A stretch of DNA of 64,000 nucleotides from Megachile rotundata (Eukaryota > Arthropoda > Insecta > Hymenoptera > Megachilidae): contig NC_134997.1 in assembly GCF_050947335.1 (NCBI RefSeq), positions 3,968,001-4,032,000 of the forward strand, given 5' to 3'. Each line of letters starts with the position of its first letter. The stretch's first letter is position 1. Both the position numbers and the translations under genes were made by a program. Below, piece by piece: positions 11,400 through 21,159 of the stretch. The notes below the pieces were generated by a model that ran no database searches, was not told the DNA's origin, and worked only from the letters and a program-made list of their open reading frames with translations.

Positions 11400-11787
11400 G
11401 CCGTTTGAAAAGCGCGCCGTGCCTCCGTCGTCTTGCTTGTTGCTGCATCCTTTTGCTTCACCCTTTAGGGCCGCTCTCCAAGTGTTTGCAGCGTTCCATC
11501 GTTGTGTCTTCGGAGTTTCCAGAGTGCTGGAGCGTTTTCCGCAGTTCTACCAACACTTTTCCGTCATTTTCCCGTTTTGCACTGTTCCTCTGCACTCGCG
11601 CACGTGGTCACGTATATTCCCCTGTACCCGCAACACTCCTAGCACTTCACTGCACTCTCACAACACTTTCCTAACACTACACCGAGTTAGTTGCCTATCT
11701 GTTAATTATTTATTATTTATTTATTTATTAACCTACTAATCACTTCACTATTTATAATAATTAATTCGTTAATTATGAACTAATTAA

Positions 11788-11827
<40 letters not shown>

Positions 11828-12165
11828 CTCATTCACTTCACTTCATTAATTAATTAATTAATTAATTAATTTATTAATTTATTTCTTCCTTCCTTCACTT
11901 CGTTCCGTGTCGTCTCGCCTCTTCCTCTTCTCCTCCTCCCTGTCTTCTTGCTTCAACCAATCCGCTTACCATTTGAATAACGCGCCATGTCTCCGCCATC
12001 TTGCTTGTTGCCGCGTGCCTCCGCTTCGCCCATAGACTTCGTCCCTGAAGGCAGCTCTCCATGCGCTTGCGGCGATCCTTCCTCCGCCATCTTACTTGTT
12101 GCCGCGTGCCTTCACTTCGCCTTTAGGCTTCGTTCTTAAGGGCCGCTCTCCATGCGCCTGCAGCG
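11400..12165 (+). repeat. Three diverged copies of a roughly 85-bp word
   Basis: The pattern CTCCGCCATCTTGCTTGTTGC, then a pyrimidine-rich stretch, then GGCCGCTCTCCATGCGCYTGC, recurs near 11420-11495, 11990-12070 and 12080-12165. The last two are nearly head to tail. Copies differ at many positions, so this is an old local duplication. Confidence 0.65.
11794..11873. repeat. Simple repeats (ATT)n and (TTAA)n
   Basis: A run of ATT/TTA triplets (about 11794-11825) is followed after about 20 bp by a run of the tetramer TTAA (about 11846-11873). They are ordinary microsatellites inside the pyrimidine-rich block. Confidence 0.9.
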
Positions 12166-12512
12166 ACCCTTCCCCGGCCATGCTGAATGTTTGCGAACCG
12201 GCCTTTACGCTCTACGCTTTCCCTCACGCGGAGATGCCCACGTGTTCGTACGATATATCGAAGCATGCTTGACCGACGCCATTATTTATTTACTATCAAG
12301 TCATGAAAATACAAAAATAGCCAAAACTAATCACCGCGTGCATTCAGTATGCCTCATTCGCCCTTTCCCGCACTCTAAATCCCTAATGACATTTACATTA
12401 TAATTAATTAATCTAATTTCTACGACTTTCTCTCGCAACTTCTACATGTCGCACGACCACGTGTTCACACAAGTCCTTCTTCGAGGGCAACTTTCACCCT
12501 TAAATTGCACTA

Positions 12513-13667
12513 CAGTAAAGACTGGATAACTGCAACAAAATCGGGACCCAAGCGTTGCAGTTACAGAGTCGAGGTGTCGATTTTGTGTTTACATTTGGCT
12601 GGAGCCGAGCGCCGAACGTAGAAAAGGACAGAGACTGAAAGAGAGAGAGGTCCGAGGAAAGAAAACAATCGGCAGGACGTATCGATGTGACAACACTAAT
12701 GCAACAGTAAAATTTTTTTATTTTTTGGTTTTGCTAAATATTACTTTTACCAATGTAATTGTGAGATTCTCCTGATCAAAATAAGACCAAACACGGCATA
12801 ATTTGACCAACATTTGTTTATGTAGCAATATTGTTTGTTTTTTCGAGTGTATTGAGGTGCGATTTTATATGGAACCAAAAGACCATTACTCACCCGACTT
12901 TACTAAAAATTTAATTTTTAATAGCCTCTCACGTTCGCTCTCTGTCCTTTCCTACATTTAGCGGTCGACGCGAGCCAAATGTAAACAAAGAATCGACACC
13001 TCGACTCGATAACTGCAACACTTGTTCCCGATTTTGTTGCAGTTATCGAGTCGAGGTGTCGATTCTTAACTTTTAAATAGCCTCTCTCGTTCGCTCTCTG
13101 TCCTTTCCTACGTTTAGCGATCGCCGCGAGTCAAATGTAAACAAAGAATCGACACCTCGACTTGATAACTGCAACAAAATCGGGAACAAGCGTTGCAGTT
13201 ATCGAGTCGAGGTGTCGATTCCTTGTTTACATTTGGCTCGCGTCGACCGCTAAACGTAGGAAAGGACAGAGAGCGAACGAGTGAGGCTGTTTAAAATTAA
13301 ATTTTTAGAGAAGTCTGACGAGTAATAGTCTTTTGGTTCCATACAAAATCACGCCTCCATACACTCGAAAAAACAAACAATATTACTACATAAACAAATG
13401 TTGTTTAAATTATGCCGTGTTTGGTCTTATTTTGATCAGGAGAATTTCACAATTACATTGGTAAAAGTAATATTTAGTAAAACCAAAAAATAAAAAAGTT
13501 TTACTGTTGCATTAGTGTTGTCACATCGATACGCCGGTTCGGATTACATTACATACGCTGCTCGCTCGTCAAGTGTCAAAATTCAAGGGGGATCCCCCTA
13601 AGTGGTGGGGATAGTAACGTTGCAGTTATCCAGTCCATCGTTTGTCGCAGTTATCCAGTCTTTACTG
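12513..13667. mobile_element. Pogo-like palindromic MITE
   Basis: The element starts CAGTAAAGACTGGATAACTGCAAC and ends with the inverse, GCAGTTATCCAGTCTTTACTG. It is flanked by TA on both sides (12511-12512 and 13668-13669). CAGT ends with a TA duplication are typical of the pogo/Tigger branch of Tc1/mariner. The whole element folds on itself: the left half up to about 13010 is matched by the right half from about 13195. The core holds four further inverted copies of a word built from AATCGACACCTCGA and GATAACTGCAAC. There is no transposase ORF, so it is non-autonomous. Parts near the ends are asymmetric (for example 13530-13640). Confidence 0.88.
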
Positions 13668-14034
13668 TATTTTCACTCGCGATATATAAAAATAATCGTG
13701 TTTAAGTCGCGCACATATTTATTCTATTCCGCGGTCGGTCCGAACACTCGTTTCCTCGCTTTCGATTACTCATGGGTTTGCACCCGATGCTTTCCCTCGC
13801 GTCGCGTGGAGGTCGCCATTACCGAAATTTCGTTTTTTATTTATAACTTCACTATTCCACTTCCGATTTTCACAAAATTACACCGCTCACTTCCCCCGCG
13901 GTTTCCCCTCACTTCACAACATTATTTACCACACTTTTACCACTTTTTCCCACCAAAACTGGATTTTAACGCGGAGCGACCCCCAAACACGTGCGCTCGC
14001 CACGACTGTACCCTGACCTCTCACCACTCTCAGA
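13668..14034. other. Pyrimidine-rich sequence between MITE and R1-like ORF2 start
   Basis: This resembles the block left of the MITE and shows that the MITE was inserted into it. A CTTTCCCTCGCG-like word near 13790 resembles CTTTCCCTCACGCGG near 12210. The long plus-strand open frame 13602-14552 crosses several unrelated repeats and is not a gene. Confidence 0.5.
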
Positions 14035-14129
14035 CCTGCATTCCGCTCGGCCAGAGCCTGTGCAAACAGGTCCTGCGCTCTGGCCGAGCGGTTCAGGTTT
14101 CCCTGAATGATGAGACTCGAAGCCCCCAT
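14035..14129 (-). pseudogene. R1-like ORF2 start (first codons of the endonuclease ORF)
   Basis: Directly after the ORF1 stop the minus strand reads an N-terminal segment including LNRSARAQDLFAQALAE. This is the usual opening of R1-clade ORF2, just before the AP-like endonuclease. Similarity stops after about 30 codons near 14035, and the endonuclease is absent. The tight ORF1-ORF2 spacing (ORF1 ends at 14131) fits the R1 layout. Confidence 0.6.
14044..14090. repeat. Perfect 14-bp inverted repeat (hairpin)
   Basis: CGCTCGGCCAGAGC at 14044-14057 is exactly complementary to GCTCTGGCCGAGCG at 14077-14090, with a 19-base loop. It lies inside the R1-like ORF2 start. Confidence 0.9.
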
Positions 14130-14130
14130 C

Positions 14131-15647
14131 CTAGACTACGTCCATGGGGCCCTGGGCCCCATCCACCTCGGCGCTGTAGACGGGCGCCGGGACCTCCGCG
14201 TTTCCCCTCGCCGGGGAGCACTCCGCCGCAGCTAAGGCTGGGCACACCGGAGGCACGCTTGCCGCAACCCCCGCTGTCGAAGTGGGGGCTATCGGCACTA
14301 CAGTGGGCGGTGTGGCCGTTGCAGGAATTGCGGCCCCATGCCCACGCCTACCTCCACGATGGCGACCTCCCCTGGAGGTCACCGAAGCGGCCGGACACGG
14401 CTGCGTGCCCATACGGTGCGCTGCCGGCCTGCCCTGGTCGGCGCACAGCGAACACTTCGGCAGGGCAGTGCACTGTGCTGCGCGGTGACCCGCAGCGCCA
14501 CACAAATAGCACTGCCCCGTCCGGTCGACAGTGCTCGTGCACCGCTGCCTGACGTGCCCGAATTCCAGGCAGCGATAGCACTGCATAGGGCGGGCCTGGA
14601 GCGTATCTACTGATACCCGGGTCCACCCCACGACCAGGTTCCCGATCAGGGCAACCTTCCTTGCCGCGGCCGCTGGGCAACGGACCCAAAGGGTCCCCAG
14701 CCATCGCAACCGCGGCTGTCACCTGCTGCGGCGTGACCGAGGGCATGAGCCCTCGCACGCGGAGGTCCGCAGTTTTGACAGGACGGGCGATTTTGGCGCC
14801 CGTACCCTCTAATACCTCCGCCAATTTCGCGGCCAACAGATCCGCCTATTGCCGCCAGGTCGACCTTGGCGGTCGCTTTACCAAGCACCTCCGCATACGT
14901 CGTCGCGCAGCCAGTAGGAATGGTCACCACTACGGCTGCGATCCGAGGGGCACGCGGAGGCAGTGCTTTAGCACCCTTCGTGGCGGCCGGGCCGCGTTGA
15001 GCCGCCGCTCTCCGCTTCTCTTTACGGCCCACCACGGTCGACCACATTTTAGTCGGTGCCGTGGATAGGGCCGCAGTCGGCAGTCGCGCTGGCGCCGTCA
15101 CTGCAGCGACTTGCTGTCCTGTCCAGACCGACGAAACGGCCAGATCAGCAGCAAGATGACCGCTGGTGGAAGACGAAATTTTCTTCTTTCTCCCCTTTTT
15201 ACGGGCTGCCGACGGGTCACGGACGGAGTCCAGCCTACGCAGCATCGGCCCTGCCTGGGGAGACGGCCGTTCGCTCCACACTCGAACACCCGCCAGCGGC
15301 AGAATCTCCGCGCGCATCGCGACAGAACGGTCGTCGATCAGCTGCGTTAGCCGCAATAGCAGCTGATCGGCCGTCGCAACGTCCACCTGAGGGGCGGCCG
15401 CCGCAGGCACCGGCACCGAGGGTGGGGCTATCGCTGCTGTAGGGCGCGACGTGTCCGCCGACACCCTGTGTGGCACACCAGCCTGCTCAGCCGGTGCCAG
15501 AGCCACAACCGGGGAAACATTTTCCCATGGCTCGGCCTCCACCCTCTGACGCAGACGGCGGAGGTCCGCCTCCAATTTCTCCAGCCTCTTGCGGAGGAGC
15601 CTGTTCTCCTCCTCAAGGACTGAAGTCGCGGAGGTGGCCGATTGCAT
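14131..15647 (-). pseudogene. R1-clade ORF1 (Gag-like) with two frameshifts
   Basis: The frame opens at 15647 with a predicted coiled coil (EEENRLLRKRLEKLEADL), then a Pro/Ala-rich low-complexity region and a basic stretch. The frame changes near 14840 and again near 14705. After the second change come the conserved R1-type segment WVRCPAAAARKVA and three Cys/His knuckles: CYRCLEFGHVRQRC, CYLCGAAGHRAAQC and an imperfect CSLC-type third one. This is the nucleic-acid-binding ORF1 protein of TRAS/Waldo/R1-like elements. The two frameshifts mean it is dead. The base composition (over 60% GC by eye) contrasts strongly with the AT-rich host DNA to the right. Confidence 0.85.
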
Positions 15648-16140
15648 GGCCAGCTGGCCAGTTGTATAGTATACAACCGCAAGATATCGTTACGGATTCT
15701 TATTCGGGAAGCTTTCAACTTTTATTTAAGCCTATTTGGCAGGTGAACCGAGGTGAAGATCACAACTTTTACCTTATATAAACATTAAATATATCTATGG
15801 TTTATATCTCTTTCCATATCAGTGTTAAAAATAAACATTTAGTTGTGCAACTTACTTAATTATAATACTAAAGTATCATATAAAAAGGTAATAATACTGG
15901 ATGAACATAATATTTAAAAAATAATGAACAACATTATATTAAACTTTGCCCGGAAAAATTGACTTTAAAAAATGTCGAACTATGAAGGCGAAATGATAAT
16001 AAAATCATTAAAAGTGCGAGAACATTATGTATAGATTCCTTATAAACTAGTTTCACTAAACAGATTTCAAGAATTGCGATTTTCATTTTTTGACTTTTAT
16101 CCACGTTTTCGACGTTTTTCGCCACTGTGCGGCGCACAAA
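15648..16140. other. AT-rich spacer, no gene seen
   Basis: The GC-rich R1-like sequence stops within the first 80-130 bases, which could be its 5' untranslated end. The rest is AT-rich with only short chance frames. Confidence 0.5.
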
Positions 16141-16359
16141 ATGACCAAGGACAATCATTCAATTAAGGAGAGCATGATAGTTCTTTTGAGGGAAGATAAC
16201 ATTCCTCCTATACAGTGGGCCTTAGGTAGGGTTACAAATCTTCTCCCCAGCTCTGACGGTATTGTCCGCGCAGTCACAGTTAAAACAACAACCGGCGTAC
16301 TCTATCGGATTACGAAGAAACTTGCTCCTTTACCCTATCAGCCCAAAGAACTCACATAG
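16141..16359 (+). pseudogene. C-terminal tail of a second BEL/Pao pol
   Basis: The plus strand encodes VVL-type sequence MIVLLREDNIPPIQWALGRV, then a VRAVTVKT segment and a KLAPLP ending before TAG at 16357. This is the C-terminal integrase tail of BEL/Pao elements, and it can be compared with the equivalent tail (LLRDELQPPAKWMMGRV...) of the complete element at 963-1170. The two differ a lot, so this is another family. Nothing of the remaining pol is visible to the left. It is followed by three short repeats of TAATGTCAACCC (16370-16420). Confidence 0.72.
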
Positions 16360-16604
16360 TAATGTCAACCCAGTAGTAATATCATAGTAATGTCAACCCG
16401 GTAATAATGTCAACCCAGCATCCTTAAACGGAGCTGAACTGTTGCAGTTTTATCACATCACTTTAAAGGCATTCTTTTATTATAATATTTATACATATAT
16501 ATACATTTATTTTTGTACTTTAACATATTTACTCTTAATATAGATATTTAGGCATTAAAACACATAACATTTAACACATTTAAAGGTTGATCGACATCCT
16601 GTCA

Positions 16605-17883
16605 ACGGGGGAGGATGTTTAACAGGATAAAAACAAAAATTTCTCCTTTAAGAAACATCTCTCGTGAACAAGACGTTAGGTATACGATGGAGTTCGTTAC
16701 AGTCACGAAGACAGCTTGCAATTTGTACACTGGAATAACATTTGGCCTGCACGTTGTTAGAACGTTTATAGCATGCAAGTAGCATAGCTGCTTTTGAGAG
16801 TCCTCTTATCTTTTTAAATTTATAATTTATGTGTCCAAGTTCCCTCGACGGTGTCAGCAGTTAATTGCAGATGTTGGGACAGGACCTAGGAGCGCTAAGG
16901 ACGCACGGGGTAGCATGATGTCCAATTTTAAACGACGTTATTTGTAAAACAAGAACCAATCAGGACAACCGTCCCATTTTTCCAGTTTTCCTCCTCAAGA
17001 GCTCGTCCTACAGGAAGCAGTCTTACGACAATCTCGATATCTTTACATTCTCGCAGTTTTACAAGAATCTCTTTGTCTTTGCATTCTTGTATTCTTACAT
17101 CAGTCGCACAGTCTTTACATTATTTTCAATTTTTACATCACTTTACAAAACGCAACTTGGAAATTCGAAACATTTAAATTCACAAATTCGAATACAACTC
17201 ACATTTTACAAAACAACCACTTATTATTCAGCTTAAATTTTAAAATGTTAAACTGTTATTTAAAACCTAAATCAGTACGAACAGATCAGTAACAGAAAAA
17301 CCACATTGAAATTAATTAAGTTTTTGATCGTGTGTGATAACAGGTTGCGTGGCTAAAAGCTGAAGAAGTTTCACTTTAAACACTTATCTCTCGCGAGCAC
17401 ACGATGGCCTACACGGAAGCCATTTTATGTCAGCGGTGCAAATTAATTCAGGTGTGATAGAACGTCCAGCGATTGCACTCTGGGTTTCTGGTTAGTGCAC
17501 CGAACTCAAAATAGTATTATGGTATTATGTTTTTGTGTAGTATATAGTATTATAATTTTAACAAAACGAAAGTCGAGGTTACTATTTTAAAGTTTGCAGA
17601 ATAACGAACGTTAGAAGAATACATACTTAATAAACTCTTTGTTTTAACAAAGAAGTGCGAAGGGAAAATTTATTAAGAAAAAGAGCAATAACAAGTAAGT
17701 ACCAATAAAAATGCTCAAACGTGTGTCGGAGTATGATAGCACATTGTTAGAGGCACGTGAGTGTACAATGGATAACCGAAACTCTGACTGATTCTGATTT
17801 AAGGAACTCTCCTCCTAACCCACCTTGAACCCACCATCCTTGTTCTTTGCCTCTATTGTCGTGTATAACTGCTCACCCTAACA
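16605..17883 (+). mobile_element. Candidate 3' end and LTR of the BEL/Pao remnant
   Basis: Downstream of the pol tail a purine-rich GGGGGAGGA (16605-16613) is followed directly by TGTTTAACAGG, which looks like a polypurine tract next to an LTR start. AATAAA-like sequence occurs near 17626. A possible LTR end CCTAACA is at 17877-17883, giving TGTT...AACA ends. No second LTR or target duplication is available to prove it, so the right boundary is a guess. Confidence 0.35.
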
Positions 17884-18059
17884 GTTCCTACCGCTCAAAT
17901 ATGCGGATGAGGCTCGGTGGCCATTGGTGTATGGCCAATTGGTTTACAACCATTGTTCTGGGCCGTAGACAGGCCCTTGATCAGTCTCCTACGAATCAGA
18001 ATAACTGTAAGTGTGTCACGGTTGATAGTTAAGACAAGAAGAAATCTGCAAATTTATTA

Positions 18060-18560
18060 CTGTGAAATTCCAGAGTTAAATTTAATTATTTATATCTCAA
18101 ATTTTCAAATTTCTACATATTGTTACAAATTGTCTTCAAATTGTTACATTCTCCAATTTTAAGATTTTTGAGCTTTCGAACACCTACATACCAATGTCTT
18201 AGATTTCAAATTCTCCGCATACCCAAATTTTGAAAGTTTGAACAATTCGGAATACCCGAGTTTTAAAAACTTAAATTCTGGAGTTTCTTAACTATGAAAT
18301 TCCAAAATTCACTAACCTCAGAATCTCAAGCTTCTGGACCTTCAGGCCTTAAAATCTCCAAACTTCAAATTCTCAAATCTATAAACCTTGAAATATGCAA
18401 TTTCCAAATTAACTATTAATTCGCAGGTCTACTACTGAAATGTCAAGTCTCAAATTTTCAAATTTCTAGATTAAATGTTCCCAAACTCCAACTAATCAAA
18501 CGTTTAAATGACCAAACCCCCAAATTATAGAATTTCGAACTTTGTAGCTCTGTAGCACTC
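18060..18560. repeat. Degenerate A/T word array, C-type
   Basis: About 500 bp consist of loosely repeated words such as AAATTCTCAAA, TTCCAAATT and CTTCAAATT, with a period of about 9-12 bp and much variation. C is the only frequent strong base on the plus strand. Similar arrays recur further right in both orientations. Confidence 0.75.
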
Positions 18561-18649
18561 AAATACTCAAAATAAAATTTTCTTAATTTATTTAAAGTAA
18601 CGAACGCTGTTAAACTGACAATTCAATTTGGTTCTCCAGTTCCAATTCC

Positions 18650-19450
18650 CGTGTTCCCATATCGTGTACTATTCCTCTAGTGAGTTAACAACCGTTGTAA
18701 TGCTGACGATCCACTTTCATTATCTGTACGAAATACTCTGCACATCCGTTTGTGGCGGGATGGTATGGAGCTGTGACCTTTTGTGTAATTCTATTTATCT
18801 TTAGGAAACCTGTAAACTTTTTCGAAATAAACACTTTCTGTGAATTTATAATTCTTAACTGTGTACAAATCTACTAAAACAAAGAAGCAATGCTCTAAAA
18901 ATTTAGTGCTGCAAAATCTGCATATACTCGTTCAAATGGAATGTTAGTTGGTTCCCAAATGATTTGTAACTTTAATTAGATTATATGTATCACATTCGAA
19001 ATAATTTCTGATAAGTTTTCGATATCGTTATCGATTTTATTCCACCAAAAGTATCCTCTGGCTAAGTGCTTCATTCAGACCACGCCAAAGTGTCCTGAAT
19101 GTAATTCCTATAATATATTTTTCTGTAATTTTGATGGAATAACTACTTTATGATTTCTAAACATCACGTCGTTGAAAAATGTAAATTCTGTAAATGGAAC
19201 TAAATGGAATTTATTGGTCTTCAGGTTCCTCTGTCTTCTTCGGATGTTTTTTAATCATTTTGACAATTCTTTGTCTTGCAATGTACTTGTATTTATTACA
19301 ACACGCTTGTGCGACTTGTTCTGCAGTAACTGGTAATGTATTGAATGTAGCATTGTGGAATTCATCAATTGTTTCGCATATGTACGTATTGGTAACTGGA
19401 ATGGAGAGTCTATGTAATATCCCAGAAGATTCATCATGAAGAATCTTCAT
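18650..19450 (-). pseudogene. Decayed Ty3/gypsy pol (integrase) remnant
   Basis: On the minus strand, 19450-19211 holds a frame with LPVTAEQVAQA, like the region between RNase H and integrase of gypsy elements. Further along, around 19125-19030, comes LHSGHFGVV, a stop, then MKHLARGYFWW and KIDNDIE, the zinc-binding start of gypsy integrase. Near 18930 is WEPTNIPFERVYADF, the start of the catalytic core. Near 18800-18700 is APYHPATNGCAEYFVQ, the end of the core. Several in-frame stops and frame changes separate these pieces. It is an old copy on the strand opposite to the neighbouring BEL tail. Confidence 0.8.
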
Positions 19451-21150
19451 GCAAATTTTATTTCTTTTACTGCAATTTTTTTCTTCTCAATTATCAATCG
19501 CGTTTTTCTTTTTTTATATAAAACAATTCAATTACCATACGTACGTAGCTAATTAATCGATAATACATACCTCCTAAATAATTATTAAATAAATTAAAAT
19601 ATACAAAATTAATTAATAACAACTTAAAATAAATTATTAATAATCGAATTAATATATTCTTTTGTCGATCTGAAGAAATTAAAAATCTTAAAGCATTGTA
19701 CGTAATATTTTAAAATATCGCGAGCTTTAACGCTAGCCTACGTCTCTGCAAGATGCGCACGCAGTAACTAAATAAGATTAGAATAGCTTAATATTTAAAA
19801 TCACTAAATATTAATTAAAATTATTACTAACGATTTAATGAATATATTTACTTTATTAATTAATATCTAAATAAGTAATTAAAAATTATATGTGTTTAAC
19901 ATGGAATAACTTGCGTAGCCTTGAAAAGTGAAAGACAAACTGCGGATTTTCACTTTTATTTTCATTATAAAAGAGCATGTGGAACACGCGTAGGGTGCAG
20001 AATAATTTTCGAAGAAGCATTAAGGTGCATTTATCCTAAAACTGATCATTGCCAAGATATTTTACTATTTTCACTCAATTACTTTTATTAAAGAGCGTAT
20101 TCAAAATTGCGACGCTGTGTAGCTGCCGGCATTCCGAACACGTTTCATAAAAAACTTAAATATTTAAGCAACGATAAGTTTGAAAATAGATGCATTTTAG
20201 TGCTTTTATACTGAAAACATGCTAATCTATTGCAATCGAGCATAAAAAAATTAGGCATTCCATTTAAAAACACAAAAATTATTGCTATATTTTCCCACAC
20301 CACCACTTACAAGAACATCATTTTACGTCGCATTATGCAGTTTCTTAAACTCTATAACTTTCGTAAGTAACATTTTTTCATATTTCGAAATAACCAAGAT
20401 ATTTAAGTGAACAAAGTTCGACATACCGTGTAATGTATACGCTCAACGTTGGGTCCAGCTTTTTTCATGTCTTTTGCCATAATCACGGTAATATATCTAA
20501 TTGGCTTTATTGTTTCTAGAATTAACGCCATCTTCAAAACCAGTAATTATATCTGAACTATGTATAACACTGTACAACAAATTTTGACTTTTTTTGGATT
20601 TCGTAACGGCTACTATGAAATTCTTATAGATTTTTGCGAGCTGAATACGAATCTGAAATCCGTTTTCCTCTAGGACGTACAGTTTTTGAGAAAATTAATT
20701 TTAAAAAAAATTGCAAATTTTCAACTTTGGAAATTTTTTGTGCTTTTACCGTAGCAGCTATTCAGTGGCTTTTTACACGGGAAGAATCTGTGAATTTTCC
20801 TGAATAAAACTATATAAATTGTTATTACATTGTAAATATTTAAATATGTTTAAATGATGATCAAAGTAAGAAAGACACCAAAAACGCACCAATTTTTCCT
20901 GATATTTTTCAATTTATTTAAAAAACTATGGGTCAAGGCGAAAATCTAACCATCGCACATGACAGAGTAGACATTTCTGCAGAAGAAAGCATCAAGCGAA
21001 GTTACAAAATCACCTTTGCTTTCTTTTTATAAAAAAAATAGTGTTGTTTCATAAAAAAATGTTTTATAAAAAAATATGGGAGGTGTTTATAGACGTAAAT
21101 ATAGTATTAATAACTTTAATAATCTATAAAAATAATAATTATTAACAGTG
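19451..21150. other. AT-rich intergenic sequence, no gene seen
   Basis: No open frame with coding character is present on either strand. A stretch near 20430-20760 has balanced composition and may be an unrecognised repeat, but no protein similarity or terminal repeats are seen. Confidence 0.5.
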
Positions 21151-21159
21151 CAAGCAAAA

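Larger units (their letters stand above)
9788..12512. other. Pyrimidine-rich block without a recognisable gene
   Basis: This 2.7-kb stretch is dominated by C and T on the plus strand, with a C-homopolymer near 10267-10280 and long T/C runs. It interrupts the place where the R1-like endonuclease should be. Between 9850 and 10150 it is GC-rich with small hairpins (GCGGGTTGCC-like). Open frames of up to 180 codons (for example 11197-11739) are low-complexity Ser/Leu/Pro strings and are not called. Internal repeats are listed separately. It may be the non-coding part of another element; nothing diagnostic is seen. Confidence 0.5.

Noticed and set aside
11197..11739. A 180-codon plus-strand open frame
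   Set aside because: Low-complexity Ser/Leu/Pro/Phe translation of a pyrimidine-rich repeat region; no recognisable domain.
13602..14552. A 316-codon plus-strand open frame
   Set aside because: It runs from the MITE end through pyrimidine-rich DNA into the antisense of the R1-like ORF1. Its composition follows the GC-rich antisense strand and shows no domain.
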